From CADEFQ01 sp050185195 (GTDB taxonomy: Bacteria; Pseudomonadota; Gammaproteobacteria; Steroidobacterales; Steroidobacteraceae), in contig JBFWZQ010000016.1 in the NCBI GenBank assembly GCA_050185195.1, forward strand, positions 1 through 64,000: DNA of 64,000 bases. Reading direction: 5' to 3'. Positions 7,451 through 14,167 of the stretch are shown piece by piece. Position 1 is the stretch's first letter, and each line of letters starts with the position of its first letter. Position numbers and translations under genes: made by a program. The notes beneath the pieces are model-generated. The model saw only the letters and a program-made list of their open reading frames with translations, made no database searches and was not told the origin of the DNA.

Positions 7451-7942
7451 ATGACTCCCGAAATGTCTACGCTTGAAATGCTGGACTCCTTCATCCTGAT
7501 CGTGAAGGGCTCGCGCATCATCGATCTCAGTGAACTCGACTGGGGCGACGCCTATTGGCAGGACGACAACCACGTTCGTGGCTTGGTCTACAAAGTGGGC
7601 GAGCTGAAACTGTACTTCGCCCATCGGGTCTTCACGTCGAAATATAGATGCGTCGATCCGTTCAACGACTGGTTGATCCATCGGCTCAGGCTCATTGCCC
7701 CAACTCTGCGTGATGCCATGAGGCTGGCCTACAACGTTTCGGAGGGACGGGTGGAGAAGCCTTCCGCGATACTGAAGGCAGAGGCGGATGCGGAGTTGGC
7801 GAAAGAGAAGGCGAGAGCCGCGGCACAGAAGCCTGAGCTGGAAGCGAAGTTGAATGCTGCGATTGCGAGGAAGGAGCCCGACTGGACCATTGAGTCACTT
7901 CAGCTTCAGATTAAGCACGTAAATCGGATCCTCGCAAAATAG
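7451..7942 (+). CDS. Hypothetical protein of the element (163 aa)
   Basis: I do not recognise this protein. The start at ATG 7451 follows AGGAGGG at good spacing; upstream codons in the open frame lack a binding site. The N-terminal two thirds are a compact alpha/beta region rich in aromatic residues (DWGDAYWQDDNHVRG). The C-terminal 60 residues are a highly charged helix, probably coiled coil, rich in Ala, Glu and Lys (residues about 105-160). No membrane segment or signal. It is the first gene after the repeat locus, so it may be transcribed from a promoter there. Confidence 0.7.
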   Translation: MTPEMSTLEMLDSFILIVKGSRIIDLSELDWGDAYWQDDNHVRGLVYKVGELKLYFAHRVFTSKYRCVDPFNDWLIHRLRLIAPTLRDAMRLAYNVSEGRVEKPSAILKAEADAELAKEKARAAAQKPELEAKLNAAIARKEPDWTIESLQLQIKHVNRILAK

Positions 7943-8096
7943 TCTGGGTAAGAGCATTGGTGCCATGAGGCTGCGAAGCCTAGCGAAGACCCCTAGAGTG
8001 ATCTTCATCTGATCGGATCAAGTCCGTTTCATCTTGCATTGCGGGCGGCGTCTCGCGGCTACTGCGCTCGCGGGCGCTATCGCCCGGAGGAATACT

Positions 8097-8285
8097 GTGG
8101 CCACAACTACGCGCACTCGCTCGCCTCGCAAGTTCCGCACCTTCGCCGAGGCGTTCGACGCGACGGTGGTGGACCTGATTCGCCGCGAAGAATTGAAAGC
8201 ATGGAAAGCCGCTGCGCCGATTCGCACGCGGCAGGTCGTTGCCTTCGGCGAGCTGCGCACGCAGCGCCTCCACAGCCGCCGATAG
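8097..8285 (+). CDS. Small basic hypothetical protein (62 aa)
   Basis: The GTG at 8097 follows CGGAGGAA by six bases, a good binding site, and opens a 62-residue basic frame (VATTTRTRSPRKFRTFAEAF...) with about a fifth Arg or Lys. The frame extends upstream, but only this start has a ribosome site. It may be a small DNA-binding or regulatory protein of the element. Composition alone supports this, and the call could be spurious. Confidence 0.4.
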   Translation: MATTTRTRSPRKFRTFAEAFDATVVDLIRREELKAWKAAAPIRTRQVVAFGELRTQRLHSRR

Positions 8286-8505
8286 CAGCGCGACCGGCAC
8301 CCTACTCGCGGTGACGGCGCGGCGCGGCCCAGCGGGCCTTATACGCGGCCCCGGGCATTGGGCCAGCACGACCGACTGATTCGTAATCCCCTGCCGGATG
8401 CGATGGAAGCCGCTGATATTTACGGTTTCATCAAGCTATTTCGCGCGGCCTTTCATAACGTAGCCCGCACTGAGTCCGCACGCTCAGCATTTTCAGGAGC
8501 ACAAC

Positions 8506-9357
8506 ATGGCTACAGGCACGATTACGTCCGAAGAGCAGAAGCAGCTTTCATCCAACATGCGCACGGCGGCCACGCCGCCCGCTGCAATTGACAACGATGC
8601 GCGACGCAAGGCTGTCCCGCTGGGCGCGCCGCTGGCGATCAGCGGCATTCTGAGCGACAAGGAAGCGCCCTATCACCCATCGCCCGGCGTGGATCAACGC
8701 CTGATCGACGGCATCGAGGGCGCGGAGGAATTCGCGGGGTATCTCACTCCCGCAAAGCACGCGCTGAGCTTCGCGAGCGAGGCGCTCAAGACAATTGATG
8801 AAGCGTGGATTGCGCTACGGAAAGACACAAGCATGACGGACGCCCAGCGGGCACTGCGACTGGAACCGGGCGCGACGAAGAAGCACGACGCGATCATGCG
8901 GGCGTTCAGCAACGCGAACGAGAATCTACACGGCGCGGTCAAGCACATTGAAGACCAGTTGAACGCCCCCGTGGTCAGCGCTGCCACCACTCCCGCGGCG
9001 GCCGAATTGCGTGGGGTGCTGCGTTCCATGCCGGAGAAGGATCGGCACGAGGCTATCGGAAAAGCCATCAAGGACGGTGACGACGCAATCATCCACGCCG
9101 TCCTGGGGTCGCATCCGCTCGCAAGCGGAACCGATCCGCTGCGTCACCAGATGTGGACCCGCCAAGTTCGCGAGGCGCGTCACCCGGAGTTGGTGCGCAG
9201 ACTGGCCGCTACCCACAAGGCGATTGGCATCCTCGAACGCGCCGCGCCGATTGCGCTGGGCGAAGTGGAGAGGGCTGCGCGCTTCAAGTTCGCGGAAGTG
9301 TCCAAGCTGAAGGCCAAGGCGACCGCCAGCCAGAGCGCGCTGGACAAGCTGATCTGA
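8506..9357 (+). CDS. Hypothetical protein of the element (283 aa)
   Basis: Not recognised. ATG 8506 is preceded by CAGGAGCA at usable spacing. The protein is predicted soluble, mostly helical and Ala-rich, with a low-complexity N-terminus (about 1-40) and repeated amphipathic helices (about 85-155 and 225-280). No cysteines, signal peptide or membrane helix are apparent. It heads a run of three genes (8506-10160) with modest spacing and good ribosome sites that may form one transcript. It could be structural or regulatory; I can assign no function. Confidence 0.75.
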   Translation: MATGTITSEEQKQLSSNMRTAATPPAAIDNDARRKAVPLGAPLAISGILSDKEAPYHPSPGVDQRLIDGIEGAEEFAGYLTPAKHALSFASEALKTIDEAWIALRKDTSMTDAQRALRLEPGATKKHDAIMRAFSNANENLHGAVKHIEDQLNAPVVSAATTPAAAELRGVLRSMPEKDRHEAIGKAIKDGDDAIIHAVLGSHPLASGTDPLRHQMWTRQVREARHPELVRRLAATHKAIGILERAAPIALGEVERAARFKFAEVSKLKAKATASQSALDKLI

Positions 9358-9417
9358 GACCGCGAAAGAGCACTAAATCAGTGCTCTTGAAACGCTGATG
9401 TAAACAGGATTCATCCG

Positions 9418-9858
9418 ATGAGTGATGGACAGTTCAAACCTGGAGTTTCTGGCAACCCTCGCGGGCGACCGCGTGGGATTGTCGAGAAGCGAGCGCGCGT
9501 TACGAATGCGCTGCTGCGGGACGCGGCCAAGATCGCGGAGGTAGTGAGCGCCGCGGCCCAAGGCGGAGATATGACCGCTGCGGCTCTCGTGCTCGCGCGC
9601 TCCGTTCCTGCCCTGAAACCGGAAGGATCACTCGTGCAGTTTGAACTTGATACGTCAGCGCCCCTCGCCAAGCAGATCGAGCAGGTCACGCAGGCTGTGG
9701 CCAATAGTGAGCTGACTATCGAAGAAGGCAAACAGATTGCCGACGTAATCCGCCAGCTTGCCGAAGTTCGCGCGCTGGAAAACGGCGGCGACGACAAGGC
9801 GGACAAGCTGATTGATGCGTTCAAGCAGATGGCGCAGAGCGAAATGGTTAGGAGGTAG
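9418..9858 (+). CDS. DUF5681-type N-terminus, phage-associated small protein
   Basis: 146 residues beginning MSDGQFKPGVSGNPRGRPRG, the F-x-P-G-x-S-G-N-P-x-G-R-P signature of DUF5681 proteins, a family common in phages and islands and often near terminase genes. The remainder is helical and acidic, ending in a positively charged tail. The next gene follows immediately, its binding site (TTAGGAGGT) lying across this gene's stop codon, so the two are translationally coupled. In a satellite-like element it might influence packaging, but no terminase is visible here and that is speculation. Confidence 0.7.
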   Translation: MSDGQFKPGVSGNPRGRPRGIVEKRARVTNALLRDAAKIAEVVSAAAQGGDMTAAALVLARSVPALKPEGSLVQFELDTSAPLAKQIEQVTQAVANSELTIEEGKQIADVIRQLAEVRALENGGDDKADKLIDAFKQMAQSEMVRR

Positions 9859-9860
9859 TG

Positions 9861-10160
9861 ATGAACAATTTTTGCAGGTGCAAGTTCTGCACGGATAACA
9901 AGATCCAGTTTTGGAAGCTGCCCGACGAGCAGTTGATCGACTTGGCATCCACCACGGATGACCGCCACAGGTTCATGCGGGTCTACGCCTTCATTGAGCT
10001 GCTGTACCGCGCTGGCGTGTTCTCGCCCGCGATGCCGTACATCGTGTGGCGACACGTGATGGGACCGAATATCCCGCCGCCGGTTTCAGCTACGTCATTT
10101 GGCGCGTTTCCTTCGCGTCTCCAGACGGGCTCCACTGACTGGGCGCGCGGGTACCATTGA
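9861..10160 (+). CDS. Small cysteine-containing hypothetical protein (99 aa)
   Basis: Not recognised. The ATG at 9861 lies two bases past the stop codon of the preceding gene, with AGGAGGT immediately upstream. The N-terminus MNNFCRCKFCTDNK holds three cysteines in a C-x-C-x-x-C cluster that could bind metal. The middle is helical (DEQLIDLASTTDDRHRFMRVYAFIELL). The last 25 residues look poorly conserved in character and may be disordered. Tight coupling to the DUF5681 gene suggests a shared role. Confidence 0.6.
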   Translation: MNNFCRCKFCTDNKIQFWKLPDEQLIDLASTTDDRHRFMRVYAFIELLYRAGVFSPAMPYIVWRHVMGPNIPPPVSATSFGAFPSRLQTGSTDWARGYH

Positions 10161-10496
10161 CTAGATTTCTGGCGGAGGTCGCTCCTGCCTCTGCCAGACG
10201 ACGCGGGCACGCTGGGCGTCGTTAATCTCTCGGGCCGTCCTCGCAAGCTCCCCGTAACCACCCGGTACTGCTCGCGAGGTCGTGATTGCGGACTCCACGC
10301 TGACTATCCGTCCATGACCACACTGCGCAGCGGTATAAATCCGCAGCGAATCAATCACTTCGCGTTGCACTCACGACTGACCTGTACTCCTTCGTTCCAA
10401 AACTGTCACGCAGGGCACACTTCTACTCGTTGCCGATCGTTCCGAAACTGTCTTAGAACTGCCCGCGTCAATCAACTCATAGACAGGAGAAGCATC
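10161..10496. other. Gene-poor leader region with paired 15-bp repeats
   Basis: A 336-bp stretch with no well-supported gene. CGTTCCAAAACTGTC (10393-10407) recurs as CGTTCCGAAACTGTC (10438-10452), 45 bp apart in the same orientation, about four helical turns, upstream of the gene at 10497. Such spacing suits a regulator binding one face of the DNA. A 69-codon frame opens on the minus strand (10161-10370, GTG start) but has no clear ribosome site; I give it little weight. Confidence 0.35.
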
Positions 10497-10916
10497 ATGT
10501 ACACGAAAGAGGAGCTCCAGAGCGTCAACAGCATGAACAGGGCGACTGTGCGCGCAGCTTGCAGCGCCGCGAACATCAAGGGTTACAGCAAGATGACCGT
10601 CGCGCAGATGCGCACTGCGGTTCAGCAGCACATGGAGCGCGAGATGGCAGCGGCAGTCAAAGCGGCGCCCGTACCGAAGAAAGCTTCGCCCGTTATCGGT
10701 GCCCGCTGCGAAGTTCAGAACGGTGTGCGCAAGCCCATCACGGGCGTCTGCGCGGATGTGTGGTTATGGATGAGCGAGCACCGCGACGCGGACGCTGCCG
10801 ACGTGCGAGCATGGGCCGAGAAGAAAAGTCTCAACGTCAGCAACGCGATGCAAGAGCGCAGCGCGTTCCGCCGCTTTCACGGCATCACGAGTGCGGTAGC
10901 GGCGCAGGCTGCCTGA
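10497..10916 (+). CDS. SAP-like hypothetical protein of the element (139 aa)
   Basis: The ATG at 10497 follows CAGGAGAAG; the longer frame upstream crosses the repeat region. The N-terminus (about 8-40, SMNRATVRAACSAANIKGYS followed by KMTVAQMRTAV) resembles a SAP-type helix-turn-helix of the kind used for nucleic acid binding. The C-terminal half (about 70-139) looks like a second small helical domain. Role unknown. A strong bidirectional terminator follows 27 bp downstream, so it ends the rightward transcription unit of the element. Confidence 0.7.
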   Translation: MYTKEELQSVNSMNRATVRAACSAANIKGYSKMTVAQMRTAVQQHMEREMAAAVKAAPVPKKASPVIGARCEVQNGVRKPITGVCADVWLWMSEHRDADAADVRAWAEKKSLNVSNAMQERSAFRRFHGITSAVAAQAA

Positions 10917-10943
10917 GATTCAGTACCCGCCAGTCTAACGACA

Positions 10944-10970
10944 AGCCCCCGCGCAATGCGGGGGCTTTCG
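10944..10970. terminator. Intrinsic terminator between convergent genes
   Basis: AGCCCCCGC, loop GCAAT, then GCGGGGGCT form a perfect 9-bp stem, with TTTCG following on the plus strand and TTGTCG on the minus strand. It lies between the convergent genes ending at 10916 (+) and 11025 (-), so it can serve both. Confidence 0.8.
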
Positions 10971-11024
10971 TGATAGCAGGTTATACGGGGCGATTGCAGC
11001 CGGGATCGCGGGGTCACTGCCGCG

Positions 11025-11843
11025 CTAGCGTCGACCCTTTTCTCCGCTCGGCCGCTGCGCCAGCGATTCGCTAGGTTGCGATGCGGTACTCACCGAGTTG
11101 GTACCTGCGACCGTGAGAGTGACTGAGATCCCGTTCTCCCTGGAGTTGGCTGATTCTTGAATTGCGCGCTCGGCATCGGCCTCGCTGACACCGAGCGATA
11201 GCAGGTACTCCTTCGGGTGAACACCCCATCTGGTCCAGTTGAATGCAAAGTCGAACAAGGGCAACTGCTGCTCAAGAATGCCCTGCAAGTGACGCAACTC
11301 CTCCATGGAATAGAAGTCACGAGGATGCATATCGAGCTTCTTTGTGTTGCACCAATGGCAAAGGAGAGTCACGTTTCCGGGCACCAAGCGACCACCCAAG
11401 AACTGAGGGATGTGATGATCCAGTACCAGTCGTCTGCTGCGCCCACACTTAAAGCATCGGCTGCCAAATAGAGCTTCAAGTTGGGCACGCCTTGTACGGG
11501 ATATCACCTCAATTTTGAAGCGCTGGAAGAGTTCTCGCTTGTCCTTGCTGCGCTGCGCCTTGGATTGCTCTTCAGTAAGCGATACCGGCGCGCACGAGAA
11601 CATCGGCATGGTCGGAGCGGGTCGCTTCAATGATGGGAGGCCAAAGTGAAGCCAGATATCTGGCACAACTTCGCCCGTGGATGTATCCACGGCCTCTTCG
11701 ATTCGACTCAGGGCGAACGTGCGCGACTCTCCACGGAGATGGCAATATGCAGTAACAGCGTTCGGGGCCTCTGCTACTTCATCGGAGATGACGCGTTCCG
11801 TCACCTCGTCGTCGGAGCTGCGATACCGAATTCTGAGCGCCAT
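11025..11843 (-). CDS. WYL-like domain fused to HNH endonuclease
   Basis: A 272-residue two-domain protein. The N-terminal part (about 1-70), with IRYRSSDDEVTER and YCHLRGESRTFALSRIEEAV, matches the pattern of WYL domains, which sense nucleotide ligands in defence regulators. The central part (about 130-175) is an HNH nuclease: CFKCG, then LVLDHHIPQFLGGR, then N-V-T-LLCHWCN, giving two C-x-x-C zinc knuckles around the catalytic D-H-H. The C-terminal 80 residues are unassigned. It lies near the right end of the element, a usual site for accessory cargo, 36 bp after the lipoprotein gene on the same strand. A ligand-gated nuclease is the natural guess; this is inference. Confidence 0.75.
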   Translation of the reverse strand: MALRIRYRSSDDEVTERVISDEVAEAPNAVTAYCHLRGESRTFALSRIEEAVDTSTGEVVPDIWLHFGLPSLKRPAPTMPMFSCAPVSLTEEQSKAQRSKDKRELFQRFKIEVISRTRRAQLEALFGSRCFKCGRSRRLVLDHHIPQFLGGRLVPGNVTLLCHWCNTKKLDMHPRDFYSMEELRHLQGILEQQLPLFDFAFNWTRWGVHPKEYLLSLGVSEADAERAIQESANSRENGISVTLTVAGTNSVSTASQPSESLAQRPSGEKGRR

Positions 11844-11879
11844 CGTTTCGGGAGCAACCTACTCGGCGCGCCTCGCTCT

Positions 11880-12284
11880 TCACTTCTGGCCTGTTCGAAT
11901 GTATCGCTTGGCGCGCGCCATCGCTTCCACTTGGTTCGGAGTACATCCGAACATGTTTGCGCACCAAGCTTTTGTCCAGATCTGATAGCGGCCACCGCCA
12001 AGCGGTTCTCGGGAAATGCTGAACGCCAACTCCGTCGAGTAGTCTGTTGGGCTGTATGTTTCGATGATAGTGTCATTGTGAATCTGCAGCTTGAAGCCGG
12101 CATTTGTACTAACGAAGTACGTGGCGCGCTCCCACATTGTCTTACACTCAGAATCGCTCTCACAGTAGAGCGGTGTGTCAAGTTCTCGCTGCAAATCTGT
12201 ATCAAGCTTCGGCGCTGTCGCGCAACCAGACAACAGTAGCGCCGCGATTCCAGCAACAAATATGTCACTCGGCTTGGTTGTCAA
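11880..12284 (-). CDS. Small lipoprotein, unknown function
   Basis: 134 residues from ATG 12284. The N-terminus carries a lipoprotein signal with LLLSGCAT as lipobox (Cys about 21). The mature part has further cysteines (CESDSEC, WCANMFGC) suggesting disulphides in the periplasm. Not recognised. It begins 48 bp from the crossover point of the decayed second attI and reads away from it, as a first cassette gene would, but I find no attC after its stop, so cassette origin is unproven. It is probably cotranscribed with the WYL/HNH gene. Confidence 0.7.
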   Translation of the reverse strand: MTTKPSDIFVAGIAALLLSGCATAPKLDTDLQRELDTPLYCESDSECKTMWERATYFVSTNAGFKLQIHNDTIIETYSPTDYSTELAFSISREPLGGGRYQIWTKAWCANMFGCTPNQVEAMARAKRYIRTGQK

Positions 12285-12326
12285 ATCGACCTCCCGTCTA
12301 CGTGCAAGGAATGTTCCTGTGCTTCA

Positions 12327-12456
12327 GCCCAACTATCAATTGGAGGGTAGAAGGGCCGCGAAGAAATGGCATGAACGTGCGCGACAGTTTGCTGGTGCGG
12401 GCGAATGAGGTCTGATTTGCTTGGGGGAAATGACATGAAGTGCGATGTAAGCCTCC
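12327..12456. other. Second, diverged attI region inside the element
   Basis: This segment aligns over its whole length with the functional attI and intI leader at 1452-1581. Shared blocks include AACTAYCAATT, the stretch around CTGATTTGCTTGG (13 identical bases) and TGACATG followed by GCGAT and TAA. A GTTGGGC box on the minus strand (12333-12327) lies at the position of the functional crossover box. It is followed on the right by an intI remnant. Confidence 0.7.
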
Positions 12457-12522
12457 ATGGACGATCGTACCCTCTCCCCCGGCCTCATTGCCACTGCCGG
12501 CGGCCTCCTGCTCACTTGCTGA
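12457..12522 (+). pseudogene. intI: Truncated integron integrase, first codons only
   Basis: ATG 12457 opens MDDRTLSPGLIATAGGLLLTC and stops at TGA 12520-12522. Codon by codon it aligns with the start of the intact IntI at 1582 (V-T-D-P-T-P-A-R-G-L-L-A-T-T-R-D-L), sharing D3, T5, G9, L10, A12, T13, L17 and T20. Homology ends where the right arm-type repeat of the element begins (12517), so the gene was cut by element or recombination events. It cannot encode a recombinase. Confidence 0.7.
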
Positions 12523-12535
12523 CTAGCTGCTGACT
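12517..12535 (+). repeat. Right arm-type repeat of the element
   Basis: Exact second copy of the 19-bp TGCTGACTAGCTGCTGACT found at 3423-3441, here 51 bp inside attR and in the same orientation. See the left copy for the interpretation as an integrase or excisionase arm site. Confidence 0.55.
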
Positions 12536-12586
12536 CAGCGATTCTTGCCACTCGCCCCGCATTCGGCAAGTGGCTGTTTTTATTTA

Positions 12587-12628
12587 TGGGCCTGCTTGGA
12601 TTCGAACCAAGGACCAAGGGATTATGAG
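12587..12628 (-). repeat. attR: element-supplied 3' half of tRNA-Met
   Basis: The 42 bp matches attL at 40 positions. The two differences fall on the two sides of one T-stem base pair, so the element restores a folding tRNA on integration. Homology with attL ends exactly after the anticodon-loop GAG on the plus strand. Confidence 0.9.
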
Positions 12629-12659
12629 TCCCCTGCACTAACCGCTGTGCTACAGGCCC
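12587..12659 (-). tRNA. tRNA-Met (CAT), elongator type
   Basis: The minus strand folds as a complete cloverleaf: acceptor GGGCCTG with CAGGCCC and discriminator A, D-arm region AGCACAGCGGTTAGTGC, anticodon loop CTCATAA with anticodon CAT, and T arm TTGG-TTCGAAT-CCAA. The first acceptor pair is G-C and the D arm is short, so it is an elongator or lysidine-modified tRNA rather than the initiator. No CCA is encoded. The 3' half now comes from the integrated element. Confidence 0.92.
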
Positions 12660-12756
12660 GCCGATGGGTCGCCCATTGTAGCCGCGAGTAGGCATCAATA
12701 CGGTGTCTGCGTTCGCGCCGCAGGCGCTAGCATGGGTGCTTTCGAGGAGTCATCGC

Positions 12757-13080
12757 ATGGCCGATTCGCACGCGCCCCGCCCCGCTTACCTGCTGGTGCA
12801 GGGCATCGTCACCGATCCCGAGGGTTTCAAGGCGTACAACGCCGCGTTGCCGCCGATCTACGAGAAATTCGGCGGTCGCCATGTGAGCCTCACGCCCGCC
12901 GTGAAGGTCGAGGTCATCGAGGGCGCGGCCGAAGGGCGCAGCGTCGTGATCTCGAGGTTCCCGTCGAAGGAAGCCGCGCTCGCCTTCTGGCATTCGCCCG
13001 AGTACACCGCCGCGAAGGCCCTGCGCGCGGGCAAGGGGACGTTCTTCGTCACGGTGCTCGAGGGCCTCCCGGGAACCTGA
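12757..13080 (+). CDS. DUF1330 family protein
   Basis: 107 residues of a small ferredoxin-like (dimeric alpha-beta barrel) protein. Family features are AYLLVQGIVTDPEGFKAYN near the start, PPIYEKFGGRHV in the middle and FPSKEAALAFWHSPEY followed by the A-K-A-L-R motif. Cytoplasmic and of unknown catalytic role. The start ATG 12757 follows GAGGAG. It ends 32 bp inside the convergent membrane-protein gene. Native chromosome, immediately right of tRNA-Met. Confidence 0.85.
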   Translation: MADSHAPRPAYLLVQGIVTDPEGFKAYNAALPPIYEKFGGRHVSLTPAVKVEVIEGAAEGRSVVISRFPSKEAALAFWHSPEYTAAKALRAGKGTFFVTVLEGLPGT

Positions 13081-13468
13081 TCGCCTGCGGACTGGTGGGC
13101 ACCGTATCGTTTGCGGTGCCCACCGGCCACGTGATCACCGCGACCAGCATCAGCGCCGCGGCAACGCCGAGCGCGTACCCGCCCGCGCGGCTCGCCGCAA
13201 ACCAGAAAAGCAACATCGTGCCCAGCATCGGCATGAGCGCGAGCACCACGACGACCTGCCGCGAGATTCCGCGCGGATTCGCCGCCGCGTAAAGCAGCAC
13301 GGCGGCCAGCAGGCCGAGCTGCGCGCAGTACGCGATCCACATCGCGCGGGCGGTAGCCCCGAGCGCCGTCGAGGCCGCGAGGTAGAGCGCCAGGAAGTAC
13401 ATGGCCACCCCGCCGATGACCAGGGCCGCACCGACCAGGCACCATTTGAATATCCGCTGCACGATCAC
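13049..13468 (-). CDS. Small four-helix membrane protein
   Basis: 139 residues from a GTG at 13468 that overlaps the stop codon of the preceding gene (GTGA), so the pair is translationally coupled. Four hydrophobic segments (about 10-30, 42-60, 70-92 and 98-118) and a short polar tail. No family recognised. The upstream part of the open frame overlaps the previous gene and is not coding in this frame. Confidence 0.7.
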   Translation of the reverse strand: MIVQRIFKWCLVGAALVIGGVAMYFLALYLAASTALGATARAMWIAYCAQLGLLAAVLLYAAANPRGISRQVVVVLALMPMLGTMLLFWFAASRAGGYALGVAAALMLVAVITWPVGTANDTVPTSPQAIRFPGGPRAP

Positions 13469-14040
13469 CCCGCTTTCCTGCGCATGAAGCCTGCAATCGA
13501 GGTGGCCGCGCCCCACAGCACGAAGGCAAGCGCCAGCACCGCCGCGGCACTGACCGCCGTCACTTTGGCGTACTTCGCGATGAGCGCGAGTGAGGCGACC
13601 CCGGTGTGCATGGGCGGGTAGCGCCCGACCACCCAGGCGTTCGCGACGTTCTCGACCCAGTCGAAGGCGCAGCCGATGAACAGCCACGGCAGGTGTCGCT
13701 GCCAGGTGCCGGCCGCGTAGAGCTGCGGACGCGCGCGCCGCAGGCCCCAGGCGAGCAGCGCCGCCCAGAAGAGCGCGGACGCAAACGGAAAGAGGAAATC
13801 AGTGGATGAGAACGTGCTGTAGAGGCGCACCGCCTCGGGCGTGTAATGAGCCAGCTGGGCTGCCATGTCTTCGATGCCGAGGTCCGACTGGATGTCGAAG
13901 GCGTCGTAACCCGTAACCACCTTCAGCTTGGCGCTGAGATCCAACAGCCGGCGCATCATCCAGACGATGGCGACCGCGAGCAGCGCGGTCGCCCACCAGC
14001 GGCGCGAGAGTGCGTCGGCGAGCCTGGCCAGGGTAGTCAT
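13465..14040 (-). CDS. Integral membrane protein, unknown function
   Basis: 191 residues from ATG 14040, starting MTTLARLADALSRRWWATAL. Membrane segments lie at about 14-30, 80-98, 115-135 and 158-180, with a large extramembrane loop (about 32-75) containing FDIQSDLGIEDMAAQLAHY. FIGCAFDWVENV is a distinctive polar motif inside the third helix. First gene of a two-gene operon with the smaller membrane protein, divergent from the methyltransferase-like gene. Confidence 0.75.
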   Translation of the reverse strand: MTTLARLADALSRRWWATALLAVAIVWMMRRLLDLSAKLKVVTGYDAFDIQSDLGIEDMAAQLAHYTPEAVRLYSTFSSTDFLFPFASALFWAALLAWGLRRARPQLYAAGTWQRHLPWLFIGCAFDWVENVANAWVVGRYPPMHTGVASLALIAKYAKVTAVSAAAVLALAFVLWGAATSIAGFMRRKAG

Positions 14041-14167
14041 CGCCGTAGGATGCCCCAAGCGCGGCGAGGGCGCGACTCGTCGCACGCCGCAGGCGGCTCG
14101 TCGCGGTGAACGTTCGGCTGGTCGGGCTGGCGTGCATGATCGCGCCCATCTGTTTCAGGGGAACGAC

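Larger units (their letters stand above)
3248..12628. mobile_element. Integrative element inserted in tRNA-Met
   Basis: The element is bounded by a 42-bp repeat of the 3' half of tRNA-Met (3248-3289 and 12587-12628, 40/42 identical). The intact tRNA is reconstituted on the right, and the displaced native 3' half is left beside the cytochrome gene. The integrase gene lies next to the left att site. Genes inside are visibly less GC-rich than the flanks, and most are unrecognised. No capsid, tail or conjugation genes are seen, which suggests a satellite or small genomic island rather than a full prophage or ICE. Confidence 0.9.

Noticed and set aside
10933..10986. attC-like arrangement (GTATAAC and GTTAGAC on the minus strand around a hairpin) downstream of the WYL/HNH gene
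   Set aside because: The boxes are nearly complementary, but the site is only 54 bp, its perfect stem is better explained as a terminator between convergent genes, and R'' does not match the putative cassette start GTTGGGC at 12333-12327.
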